Part shown: piece after piece, positions 1-7,801 of the stretch
Layout: each line of letters begins with the position of its first letter
How positions within the stretch are numbered: the stretch's first letter is position 1
DNA from: Moorena bouillonii PNG
GTDB lineage: Bacteria > Cyanobacteriota > Cyanobacteriia > Cyanobacteriales > Coleofasciculaceae
Assembly: GCF_001942495.1 (NCBI RefSeq)
Contig: NZ_MKZS01000001.1
Location: 4,296,436 to 4,343,663, forward strand
DNA: 47,228 nt
Direction of reading: 5' to 3'
Notes under the pieces: generated by a model
The model's database searches: none
What the model was told of the DNA's origin: nothing
What the model saw: only the letters and a program-made list of their open reading frames with translations
Translations under genes and position numbers: made by a program

Positions 1-166
1 GTTTTTTATTCTCCTTAGGTGGGGATATCTAGGGATTTTGGGTGACAACGAATGGTTCAAACGTAAACGCCACTAAAAAGCCTAACCCTGATTAGTTCAA
101 AAATTCCAAAAAACTATCACCATCGTCTCTCGCAGTTATAGCTTATATCAAATTCGTTTAACAAAA

Positions 167-213
167 CTCCCTATCCATCCCCACCGTCTTTCACGGTGGG
201 GATGGATAGGGAG
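167..213. repeat. 21-bp perfect hairpin, 5-nt loop
   Basis: Arms 167-187 and 193-213 are exactly complementary around the loop CTTTC. The right arm runs into the start of the structured-RNA element at 207. No T-tract follows, so it is not a typical terminator. It could be an independent palindromic repeat or the left-end structure of that element. Confidence 0.75.
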
Positions 214-325
214 ACGACAACTAGAGCGCGATTCGTGCTAAAATAAAAGTGGTCGATGACCCTCCTGACTGACTAAAAGGCTACCTTCAAGGTGTAAAAG
301 TACGCTTCAGAGTTCAGGGTTTGAA

Positions 326-466
326 GTTACCGTAAGTAGAGGGTCGCCTTAATCAAACAGTTTTAACCAAAGGTGCGCTTTCCGTAGGCGAATTAAATTC
401 GCCACGGGTCGCACCTCTTTTATGCATAGCCGACCAACCATAAAGGCGACCCTCTACTAAGGTTTC
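326..466 (+). ncRNA. Structured RNA core, HEARO/omega-RNA-like (copy 1)
   Basis: A perfect 13-bp stem pairs 336-348 with 445-457. Outside it, 326-331 and 461-466 pair across a 2x2 mismatch. The loop starts TTAATCA, contains AGTTTTAACC and ends with TATGCATAGCC then AACCATAAA. The copy at 7582-7674 shares all these loop motifs. Its stem differs at four positions, each with a compensating change on the other strand, which is direct evidence for selection on structure. A palindromic repeat (371-416) has been inserted in the loop. Assignment to the HEARO family (RNAs of IscB/IsrB nucleases, common in cyanobacteria) is inferred from size, motifs and association with IS200/IS605-type ends; no HNH gene is present here. 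Confidence 0.5.
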
Positions 467-594
467 GTCTCCGGGAAGAGACTTGCCCCAGCTGGTCAGC
501 TATCGCTGTAATTCCAAGGTAAGTCTGTCGCCAAAATATGCGTCGATAGAAGGCGGATGTCTGCCTGTGGACGCTGAGTAAGACCAAGACGAGC

Positions 595-640
595 AGGCGC
601 GCGCCTCCTAGGCCGGGTTCCCCGGCCTTGGGTCGCGCCT
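595..640. repeat. GC-rich palindromic repeat
   Basis: Outer arms AGGCGCG and CGCGCCT flank a nested palindrome around AGGCCGGG (610-617) and CCCGGCCT. It belongs to the dispersed GGTGCGCGC-type repeats seen at 371, 886, 2772, 2986, 10121 and 16893. It interrupts element copy 1. Confidence 0.6.
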
Positions 641-885
641 CTGGTTGAGGCATCGGGGACCCGCGCGGGAAACCTCGTTCGCGTAGCGTCGGGCAAAGCC
701 CGAAAGACGAATAAAACCGTCCCTGATTGAACTGAGAATGGGAAGCCCCAACCGAGCGCGAACGCGCCCCGCGTGACCAAAGGTCAAGCAGGTTGGGGTA
801 CTTCACTTACCCATAATCAAAATCTCTACCCTGTCTGACCCTGTGGTGGGTTTTCCGCTGTCAGTATAACCTTTGTGTATTTAAC

Positions 886-974
886 AGGTGCGCGCCCGTT
901 CGCACTCAGCGTCGGGCTTTGCCTAAAGGGTCGCACCTATAGCGAATTCAATTCTTAATGGGTCAAGCACACCT
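886..974. repeat. GC-rich interspersed repeat (GGTGCGCGCCCGTTCGC type)
   Basis: It begins AGGTGCGCGCCCGTTCGC and ends with GAATTCAATTCTTAATGGG followed by AAGCACACCT. The same start and end blocks recur at 10121-10217, and the end block recurs twice at 2772-2900. The ends are roughly inverted (AGGTGCG / CGCACCT), as in a small non-autonomous element. Confidence 0.6.
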
Positions 975-1534
975 ATTAACTCTTGGCAAAAAAATCCCTT
1001 GGCTAGTGTCGGGGGAACTCTTTAGAAGTATGAAGTGTGAATTCTCACCTTATTATAGGCAATTATAGGCAAATGCTAGTTCTTGAACTATATAGCAATA
1101 GTTAGTATATACCTATACAAACTATTAGATAAATTGTATCAAAAGCTACAATTTATCTTGACGACTATAAAATCCAATAGTTATAGCATATTTATTTATA
1201 ATAATCGTCTGCCTTAATTTACTGCTCTTCCGCACTTGTTATGGTAACAAAGCAGTTCAATCATCCTGATCGCCTTATTGGGAATTGCTTGAGCGCCTAA
1301 TTTTTGCCCTCGAAAAGCCGCTCAGAAACAAGCAATGAACATCACAAACATGGCAGGACTTGGATGATGGCAGGACTTGGTAGTGCAACGACAGCCCAAT
1401 AGTCTTTGCCATACCAATGGGATCCTACCATAGAAGCTGACGCTTCGCGATGCAAAAGCTGATTTGACTTACCCCACCCAACTTATAAAATATCAGTGAA
1501 AATTATGGGTGGGGACTGCACTCAATCATTGTGT
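975..1534. other. Intergenic stretch with no gene recognised
   Basis: AT-rich sequence between the repeat block and the end of the DUF4912 gene. I see no open frame, RNA gene or strong hairpin. A short duplication of GGCAGGACTTGG occurs around 1352-1381. Confidence 0.5.
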
Positions 1535-2716
1535 TCAATTGAACACCATATCAGTATGACATGATGGCGTCTCGCGGATGAACTTCATATTAATTGAGCG
1601 AGTTTGCTTGCCATCCGCTGACACTGCCATGATTGGGTAGTCAATCAGAGCATCCTGCAAAGACATCTGGAAGCGGAAGGTACCGTCTGGGTTAATCTTG
1701 ACCGGAAGTCCATCAATAGTAACGGAAGCATCAGGATCAGTGGTACCATGGATAATTAGCTCCGCATCTGCCAGTAACAACAATTCCGGAGAAGGAGCAG
1801 GGGGAGCATAATCCCTCAAACCAGCTCCCGACATGTTTGGAGAAACCCACTTACCAATACCCGAAGGGAAAGCATTGGAAGTTATTGCTGACCTTGGAAC
1901 TTGCTGCATAGAACTATAAACAGAACCAGCTACTGCCTGAGATTCCCCAGATTGAGTTATGCCAAAGATTTCGCCATAGATAGGGGGATTAGGCATTTCC
2001 GAGCTACTCCCATTAGCTGTTTGGCTAGGTGGCAGAAGTTTTAGGACAGTCTTACCCTGTAAATTATCATTCCAGTTGACCGTGATGAATTGGTCTTCCA
2101 TCCATTTAGAGGGATAGGCTGGGGGGGCATGGATAGGTGCTGAACGGGCCAGAACTAGCCATTGACCATCTTCACAGCGATAACCAATCTCAACTACATA
2201 GTCGCGATCGCTAACTGGCATGGGTAGATACCATTCTCGCGCTAGCTCATCACACGGATATTCTTGGATACTATGGGGACTTTGATCATCCAGTTTGATT
2301 GCAGTAACATCATAGAGCCTTAGAGCGAGTTGTTGACCTCCCTGAGAGCGCAGTTCTTTTTTATGTTCATTCGGAATCTCCCAATAAGCATAAGACCAAT
2401 GTGGATCACGAGGCATTAGGACAATCCGGCTTTCACCATAACCTTCTGGTAGCTCTGCTAATCCCTCATCAACAGAAACTAGACTATCACTAGTCGGCTC
2501 TTCTTGAGCTAATTCAAACTGGCTTGATTCGTCCTTTGCTTGTGCCTCAATTATCGGCGATGGAGTGGTAGACCTTTTGTGACGTTCTATTGCTTTAATT
2601 TCCGCCAATAAGCGTGCTTTACGCATTCTGCTGTATCGAGATATACTATATTCACTCGCAACTCTACGTAATTGCCGTAAAGTCATTTCTTCTAGGGGAG
2701 TTCCTTCTTTTGCCAT
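1535..2716 (-). CDS. DUF4912 protein with Rho-N/SAP-like N-terminus
   Basis: A protein of 393 residues. Residues about 8-45 (EEMTLRQLRRVASEY and a basic helix after it) look like the Rho N-terminal/SAP-type helix-extension-helix fold that binds nucleic acid. Residues about 95-210 match the DUF4912 domain of cyanobacteria and other bacteria (RDPHWSYAYWEIP, aromatic-rich and beta-rich). Residues about 313-385 look like a small Ig-like beta domain (GTTDPDASVTIDGLPV). The middle is polar and low in complexity. No signal peptide or membrane segment is visible. No function is established for the family that I can name; the domain order suggests a nucleic-acid-associated or regulatory protein. It stands alone, with repeat-rich gaps on both sides. 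Confidence 0.85.
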   Translation of the reverse strand: MAKEGTPLEEMTLRQLRRVASEYSISRYSRMRKARLLAEIKAIERHKRSTTPSPIIEAQAKDESSQFELAQEEPTSDSLVSVDEGLAELPEGYGESRIVLMPRDPHWSYAYWEIPNEHKKELRSQGGQQLALRLYDVTAIKLDDQSPHSIQEYPCDELAREWYLPMPVSDRDYVVEIGYRCEDGQWLVLARSAPIHAPPAYPSKWMEDQFITVNWNDNLQGKTVLKLLPPSQTANGSSSEMPNPPIYGEIFGITQSGESQAVAGSVYSSMQQVPRSAITSNAFPSGIGKWVSPNMSGAGLRDYAPPAPSPELLLLADAELIIHGTTDPDASVTIDGLPVKINPDGTFRFQMSLQDALIDYPIMAVSADGKQTRSINMKFIRETPSCHTDMVFN

Positions 2717-2771
2717 GATTTATTTTCTATACGTTGTTAGGTTGGCTGATAGATTACTGATGTCAATCTTG

Positions 2772-2900
2772 AGGTGTGACCCGTGCTCGGGTTCCCTGGC
2801 CTAGGAGGCGCGCACAAAGAGCGAATTTAATTCTTAAGGTGAGACCCGTGGAGAATTTAATTCTTAATGGTAAGAGCGCACCTAAGGGTCAAGCGCACCT
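2772..2900. repeat. GC-rich interspersed repeat cluster
   Basis: It contains two copies of GAATTTAATTCTTAA, each followed by a G-rich block, then AGAGCGCACCT and AAGCGCACCT. The first is shared with 10121-10217 and, with one change, with 886-974. A 74-codon open frame across this block is a by-product of the repeats. Confidence 0.6.
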
Positions 2901-2985
2901 AATTAAAACAAGTTTTGGTTGCTATGAAACTTACCTAAAGTCAGACCTGACTAAAGTTTTTATCCTTCTTGATTCCCAGATTTTA

Positions 2986-3040
2986 AAGGCGCTACCCTAG
3001 GCCGCGAGGGATTGCTCGCGGCCTAGGAGGCGTGCGCCTT
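2986..3040. repeat. Palindromic repeat with 13-bp perfect stem
   Basis: CCTAGGCCGCGAG (2996-3008) pairs with CTCGCGGCCTAGG (3015-3027) around a 6-nt loop, with outer partial pairing AAGGCGC / GCGCCTT. No T-tract follows. Confidence 0.7.
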
Positions 3041-3568
3041 GAGGGAAATTACCCGTCTACTGCTTATTCGAAACTTCAGTTATTTTTTCTACCTACAATA
3101 TGGTAAAGTCAGCCATCGATAATTTGGTTAAATACTAACAAAGCCACATTTTTATGGAATCCTCTGAGCAACTATATATAACAAGAAATTTTTTGGTCAG
3201 GTCAAGGGTGAAATCAGCCGATTTCTGGTAAATTCACGCATTTGTCAGAAAAGTGGGACTCAAAATGTCATGAAACTGTGACATCACTCCTCACAACTTA
3301 GGACTTCAGTCATCAATATTATCAACTTAGCTACCATAAATGATCTGTAGCCAAGAAGGATAAAACTCTGATCTACTTATCATTGAAATTCTTTATTAAT
3401 CATTTATCTCTCAGCCTTGATGATAAGCAACACTATATGACTACTTTCCTCAACGGTGAGCGAAGCGTGGCAAGCCAAAGCTAATCGCATCATCAACCAT
3501 CGACAGGAATAATCATTAGTTTTCCCTTTTCTTTTCGACAGGAATTGACTGGTCAGATATGTTTGTAG
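3041..3568. other. Intergenic stretch downstream of ftn2, no gene seen
   Basis: AT-rich with stops in all frames at short spacing. A degenerate GCGAAGCGTGGCAAGCCAAAG near 3460-3483 resembles the GTTCGCGTAGCGTG repeat family. Nothing else is recognisable. Confidence 0.5.
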
Positions 3569-5956
3569 TTATCTTACCATCCAACCTTTAATTAACCACT
3601 GACCCCCTTGGCGTACTAAGTCATACTTGACTCTTAAGTTATCATTACTCGAAGCTGCCGGACTCAGCATACCATCTTGATATACCTTTGCTTGCTCCTT
3701 GACCGCAGCATCTATCACAGCTTGATTAGGATTGGATGTGTTAGTCTCAACTGAGTTAATTTTGACGCTGTGCTTGTAGATCCGGTAAGAGTTATTGGTT
3801 TTAGCCGCTTTAGCACTTTTGAGCCAGACAGACAGAGCTGGCTCAGCTAAGATTTTATTAAGTTGCCCTACCTCATGTTTTGGTCCAAAGGCAACTTTCT
3901 TAGTGTTTAGCCAGGTTTCGATGACTTGCTGAGCCGTTTCTTGATTTAGAGGACCACTCGGAGCAATGAGCCCACTGCCGCTAGGAGGAATTGGGACTGG
4001 AGGTTGGTCAAGCTGCACAAAAATCTGTTCTCCCTCTAAGGGTGGTTTTGAAAAACTTTTAAGAGCTTTATTGAGCAAAACCAGCAGGATGCCCAGTCCT
4101 AGCAAACCTAAAATACTCAGGAAAATCAGACGTCTTAGTTTAGTCCCTGGTTTGAATCGCTCTGGTGAATATTCAAGACGATCAGGGGATGAATGATTCA
4201 GACTGCTCCGCTGACTTGAGGAGTCTTTGACCAAAGAAGCGCCTCTATACCACCCGCCTGAGGTGCTTGAATTTTGACTATCCAGGGTTTTGCCTGACTT
4301 GCCCCCACCCAGAAAGCTACCTAAGGACTGACGCCTACGACGCCGTCCATGACTCCGCAAGCCTGTTGTGTTTGACTCTAAGTCCTGAGAGGTTTGTGGT
4401 TCTGAGCCATTTGATGAGTGGGATATCCCTTGACCTGTAGGCAAAGTTGATACCCCATTATTAGTTAAGCGATCGCTATTGACCCCGTTTTGACTAACAC
4501 CGTTTGCCAACGCCGCACTTGGCCACCTTGATCCCACCGTTACTGGTTCTGCAGTTGTCTGTGAGCCTTGGCCATTGCTTAGTCTATCTTGCCCCAGCAT
4601 GCTTTTAGAAGAGCCTACTGTTGCATAGGTGGTTGTTTGGGAAGGTACAACCGTCCACTGATTGCTAGTTTGCTCAGATGAATCTGGTAAATTTTCTAGA
4701 TAGGCTTGTACTTGCTCATCAGCAAAGTATTGCTTCAAAGAAACCTTCTGATTGGCCAAATCCCGGAAGTGGGGAAATACAGATTCTTGTAGCCAACGCT
4801 CTCCGTACAGGCATAATCCTGGCAATAAGTCTGGGGAATTTTGAGAATGTTCCCGAATGAAAGCTAGAGGTTCGTATTCCTGGCTCAGTTCCAAGGCACG
4901 ACTGGCTTCTTCCGTTTGGCCCAGAAGCAGAGCACACACCCCTTGTTCTAAGTGAACATCCTGCCGCTTCCCCAAACGCATCAGCATTTTCTTGGCACGA
5001 GCAATCAAAGCCGGTTCTCTGTGGGCAAATCCCCTTGCTAGTAATGCGTAAACAGCTAGGTATGTAGCAACAGCTGAAGGACGTCGTGCTTCAGCTTCAA
5101 ATAAGGTTTGCTGTTGGTTGGAGGTAAGATAGCCTCGTAACTGTTGGATAAAGCGAAGAAAGTCATCAATCCCTAAACCAGATTGGTCATTACCAGTGCC
5201 ATCAATCCCTCGGCGCTCCTGTAACATTTCTTGGAGCAACCGCAAGCCTTTGCGACGCTCAATGGCTTTTTCTTCTGGCAGGGCTAATAATTCTAAAATC
5301 CGATAAGGGCGAAGTTTATAGAGGTCTGCCTGGATTTCCCCTCGAACACTCGGAAATAAGCCTTCTTGTAGGAGTAATTGTTGTCCAGTTTCTAGGGACA
5401 TAGCTGCGTTTTCATACTCCCCTTGCTGCCATTCCTCTCGACCTAGCTCTAAGCAGGCTATAGCTAAGGTCAAAACTACGTCGGGTCGAACAAGTTGGGG
5501 ATCCCCCAATTTCCCCTGACTTAATCCAACGCTGTTACCTTTTTCCAGTAACGGTTGCGCCAGTTTTATAATCAGTTCGTATTCCCCAAGTTCTTGAAGA
5601 ATCAGTAAGCTTCCGAGTAATTGGTCGTTATCAATTTCAATCGTGGGAGTGTGAGCTTCGACGGTTTCACCTGTTACTGTTTGATTAGTATCAGGAGCAC
5701 CCGCCACTGATGGGTGTTGCTCTTGGAGTTGATAAGCTTTGGCAATCAAGCCAGCATCATACTCCTCTCTTGTTTCGGGGTCACTCAAAACCCCGTAGGC
5801 TTTTTCAAGGAGAGTTTTACGAGAGGCTATTGCTGCTTCCGAATATTCTCGGCGCGGTAGTTGTAAGGTACGATCACGATAGGCTTGGCTGAGCTGTTGG
5901 GCTGTAGCCTGAATCGGCAATCCTAATATGCGGTAGTAATCGAGCGGAATGCGCAC
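3569..5956 (-). CDS. ftn2: Cell-division protein Ftn2/ZipN (ARC6 homologue)
   Basis: A protein of 795 residues. The N-terminus (1-70) is a J-like domain that opens with IPLDYYRILGLP but lacks the HPD triad, as in cyanobacterial Ftn2 and plant ARC6. Residues about 110-400 are helical and repeat-like. A Ser/Asn/Gly-rich linker (about 430-590) follows. One transmembrane segment lies near 609-630 (LIFLSILGLLGLGILLVLL). The C-terminal 110 residues match the DUF4101/IMS domain (LNTKKVAFGPKHE...YDLVRQGGQWLIKGW). In this family the cytoplasmic part tethers FtsZ filaments to the inner membrane and the C-terminal part lies in the periplasm. The gene is transcribed divergently from pdhA across a 400-bp gap. 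Identity is secure from domain order. Confidence 0.93.
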   Translation of the reverse strand: MRIPLDYYRILGLPIQATAQQLSQAYRDRTLQLPRREYSEAAIASRKTLLEKAYGVLSDPETREEYDAGLIAKAYQLQEQHPSVAGAPDTNQTVTGETVEAHTPTIEIDNDQLLGSLLILQELGEYELIIKLAQPLLEKGNSVGLSQGKLGDPQLVRPDVVLTLAIACLELGREEWQQGEYENAAMSLETGQQLLLQEGLFPSVRGEIQADLYKLRPYRILELLALPEEKAIERRKGLRLLQEMLQERRGIDGTGNDQSGLGIDDFLRFIQQLRGYLTSNQQQTLFEAEARRPSAVATYLAVYALLARGFAHREPALIARAKKMLMRLGKRQDVHLEQGVCALLLGQTEEASRALELSQEYEPLAFIREHSQNSPDLLPGLCLYGERWLQESVFPHFRDLANQKVSLKQYFADEQVQAYLENLPDSSEQTSNQWTVVPSQTTTYATVGSSKSMLGQDRLSNGQGSQTTAEPVTVGSRWPSAALANGVSQNGVNSDRLTNNGVSTLPTGQGISHSSNGSEPQTSQDLESNTTGLRSHGRRRRRQSLGSFLGGGKSGKTLDSQNSSTSGGWYRGASLVKDSSSQRSSLNHSSPDRLEYSPERFKPGTKLRRLIFLSILGLLGLGILLVLLNKALKSFSKPPLEGEQIFVQLDQPPVPIPPSGSGLIAPSGPLNQETAQQVIETWLNTKKVAFGPKHEVGQLNKILAEPALSVWLKSAKAAKTNNSYRIYKHSVKINSVETNTSNPNQAVIDAAVKEQAKVYQDGMLSPAASSNDNLRVKYDLVRQGGQWLIKGWMVR

Positions 5957-6353
5957 GGTTCACTTCCCCAGCTTTTCGAGCAACTGAATGAGTTGATGAT
6001 AGCCCATATCGTACTCCCTAAACTGGCTATAGCTATTTATCTGTCACTTTAAAAGACACAGTATCGCAGCTAACCGGTTTTGTCGAGTCCCTAAACACTA
6101 TTAATTCTAGCAATTAGGGTGGATCATCTTCTTTAATTAACTTTAATTAAACTAAAACACTAAAGGAGTAGTGTGATTTTAAGTCAAGTCAACTTGACCT
6201 AACTATTACCTCTAGGCTTGACCTATAAGATAAATTCTGGAAGATAAATCCTGTAGGCTTGAGTGAAACTTTATAATAGCTTTGCTTAAATTGGCTAAAC
6301 AAGTAGTTTGGCTAAATGCCAGTATAGTGTTGGGACAAGTATAGGACAAATTA
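5957..6353. promoter_or_regulatory. Divergent promoter region ftn2/pdhA
   Basis: A 397-bp AT-rich gap between two divergent genes must hold both promoters. A TATAAT hexamer lies at 6272-6277 on the plus strand, about 80 bp before pdhA. A small dyad GTCAAG-TCAA-CTTGAC lies at 6183-6198 and could be an operator. Neither has a convincing -35 partner, so both are suggestions only. Confidence 0.35.
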
Positions 6354-7382
6354 ATGGCTCAGGAAAGAACTTTACCTAAAGTAGAGGATTACAGACCCAT
6401 TACCAGCGCAGAAGGATTACTCCTTTACGAGGATATGATGCTCGGGCGCTTGTTTGAGGACAAATGTGCTGAAATGTACTATCGGGGCAAAATGTTTGGT
6501 TTTGTCCACCTCTACAACGGTCAAGAGGCAGTGTCAACAGGAGTCATCAAGGCGTTGCGTAATGGTGAAGACTTTGTTAGTAGCACCTATCGTGACCACG
6601 TCCATGCCTTAAGTGCAGGAGTGCCAGCACGGGAAGTGATGGCAGAGTTATTTGGCAAAGCAACAGGCTGCAGCAAGGGACGCGGTGGTTCAATGCATAT
6701 GTTCTCACAAGAACATAATCTCCTAGGAGGCTATGCCTTTGTAGCTGAGGGGATTCCCGTTGCCACGGGTAGTGCTTTCCAAAGTAAATACCGTCGCGAA
6801 GCCTTGGGGGATGAGAGTGCTGATCAAGTCACCGCTTGCTTTTTCGGTGATGGAGCTTGCAATAATGGTCAGTTCTTTGAATGTTTGAATATGGCAGCCC
6901 TTTGGAAACTGCCCGTTATCTATGTTGTGGAAAACAACAAGTGGGCAATTGGGATGGCTCATGAACGGGCAACATCCCAGCCAGAAATTTATAAAAAAGC
7001 CAGTGTATTCGGCATGGCTGGAGTAGAAGTTGATGGCATGGATGTAATGGCTGTCAGAACTGTTGCCCAAGAAGCGATCGCTCGGGCTCGTGCAGGAGAA
7101 GGCCCAACCCTGATTGAAGCCCTGACCTACCGCTTCCGAGGTCACTCTCTGGCTGATCCTGATGAACTCCGCTCCAAAGAAGAGAAGGAATTCTGGTTAA
7201 CTCGCGATCCCATTAAAAAGATGGCAAGTTACCTGACAGACAATAATCTAGCTACTCCCGAAGAACTCAAAGCCATTGAGAGCAAAATCCAGGAAGTGAT
7301 TAATGATGCAGTTGAGTTTGCCCAATCCAGTCCTGAACCTGACCCTAGTGAACTATATCGCTATGTTTTTGCTGAAGATTAG
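6354..7382 (+). CDS. pdhA: Pyruvate dehydrogenase E1 component, alpha subunit
   Basis: A protein of 342 residues, the normal length for bacterial and plastid-type E1-alpha. It decarboxylates pyruvate with thiamine diphosphate and passes the acetyl group to lipoyl-E2. The TPP/Mg motif GDGACNNG starts at residue 165 and ends with VVENN near 195. The phosphorylation-loop region [15 protein letters not shown] is present; so is [10 protein letters not shown], typical of the family. The beta subunit (pdhB) is not next to it; cyanobacteria often keep the two genes apart. The ATG at 6354 is the first in frame before the conserved N-terminus. A 17-bp hairpin follows the stop by 6 bp. Confidence 0.96.
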   Translation: MAQERTLPKVEDYRPITSAEGLLLYEDMMLGRLFEDKCAEMYYRGKMFGFVHLYNGQEAVSTGVIKALRNGEDFVSSTYRDHVHALSAGVPAREVMAELFGKATGCSKGRGGSMHMFSQEHNLLGGYAFVAEGIPVATGSAFQSKYRREALGDESADQVTACFFGDGACNNGQFFECLNMAALWKLPVIYVVENNKWAIGMAHERATSQPEIYKKASVFGMAGVEVDGMDVMAVRTVAQEAIARARAGEGPTLIEALTYRFRGHSLADPDELRSKEEKEFWLTRDPIKKMASYLTDNNLATPEELKAIESKIQEVINDAVEFAQSSPEPDPSELYRYVFAED

Positions 7383-7388
7383 CTTAAT

Positions 7389-7444
7389 CCGCGATTCATC
7401 TCACACTCATGGCGAGCGCATGTTCGTTGTGAGATGAATCGCGG
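7389..7444. terminator. 17-bp perfect hairpin after pdhA
   Basis: CCGCGATTCATCTCACA (7389-7405) pairs with its exact complement at 7428-7444, with a 22-nt loop. It starts 6 bp after the pdhA stop, so it may end or protect that transcript. It lacks a T-tract, so a palindromic repeat is equally possible. Confidence 0.5.
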
Positions 7445-7476
7445 ACAGGAACTGTCTTGCATAGGTTGAAAAATGC

Positions 7477-7482
7477 TATAAT
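7477..7482 (+). promoter_or_regulatory. TATAAT -10-like box before the RNA element
   Basis: The hexamer lies 14 bp upstream of TAGGGAAGACAA, the conserved 5' block shared by both RNA elements. A start a few bases downstream would place the RNA 5' end near the element boundary. TTGCAT at 7457 is a weak -35 with 14-bp spacing. Confidence 0.3.
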
Positions 7483-7488
7483 GAAAAT

Positions 7489-7801
7489 AGTAGGGAAGAC
7501 AAATTAAGAGCTAACCGCCACCTACTAAGTCAAAATTGAACTTTTTTGTATTGTTCCGGTGCGGAGGGGCATCCCGGAGAGGAAACCTTAGAAGAGTGGA
7601 GCCTTAATCATAAAGTTTTAACCCTGTTATGCATAGCCTGCTAACCATAAAGGCTCCACTCTTCTTGCGGTAACTTCTGACCGTATCGTTAATAAAGCTT
7701 ACCGAGTATCCTAAGCGATGGCCGGAGTTGGTAAGAAGCCCACACTGTAATCTTGGCCAAAGGCCAGGCTAAGCGAAGGATTCAGTGTGGGAGTATGTCA
7801 C
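7489..7801 (+). mobile_element. ORF-less IS200/IS605-like element, copy 2
   Basis: About 313 bp. The 5' block TAGGGAAGACAA...AGAGC matches copy 1 at 207. The right end has a 9-bp stem CCCACACTG (7739-7747) / CAGTGTGGG (7783-7791), then AGTATGTCAC ending at 7801. Just before it, GGAGTTGGTAAGAAGCCC resembles the 3' end of the tnpB gene at 46212 (which encodes PGVGKKPAL), with the same GGGAGTA-N-GTCAC end. A GTTCGCGTAGCGTG-family repeat in reverse sits in the right-end loop (7752-7780). The element end overlaps the last 20 bp of hisZ. Confidence 0.5.
7582..7674 (+). ncRNA. Structured RNA core, HEARO/omega-RNA-like (copy 2)
   Basis: A perfect 13-bp stem pairs 7591-7603 with 7652-7664, extended by 7582-7587 with 7669-7674 across a 2x2 mismatch. 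The 48-nt loop holds TTAATCA, AGTTTTAACC, TATGCATAGCC and AACCATAAA in the same order as copy 1, without the inserted palindrome. Stem positions 2, 7, 9 and 10 differ from copy 1 and all are compensated. The full transcript probably runs from about 7489 to the right-end hairpin. HEARO/omega-RNA identity is inferred. Confidence 0.5.

Larger units (their letters stand above)
207..806 (+). mobile_element. ORF-less IS200/IS605-like element, copy 1 (with RNA core)
   Basis: The left boundary is set by similarity to the copy at 7489-7801: both begin TAGGGNNGACAA followed by AGAGC. The right end is a stem CCCCAACC (746-753) / GGTTGGGG (791-798) followed by GGTACTTCAC ending near 806. The right end of the tnpB element at 46190 and of copy 2 have the same plan: GAAGCCC stem, then GGGAGTA-N-GTCAC. 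This copy is about 290 bp longer than copy 2. The extra length is largely GC-rich palindromic repeats inserted at 371-416, 595-640 and about 674-715, and in the right-end loop. No protein-coding gene is supported inside. Mobilisation by a TnpA acting elsewhere is inferred. Confidence 0.5.

Noticed and set aside
420-806. Open frame of 128 codons on the minus strand and a 94-codon frame overlapping it
   Set aside because: It lies wholly within the structured-RNA element and its GC-rich palindromes; composition follows the repeats and no domain is visible.
207-806. Retron or diversity-generating retroelement as an explanation for the structured RNA
   Set aside because: No reverse transcriptase, template/variable repeat pair or branched-RNA features are present anywhere in the window.
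2776-3000. 74-codon plus-strand frame
   Set aside because: It is made of dispersed repeat copies and has no recognisable protein features.
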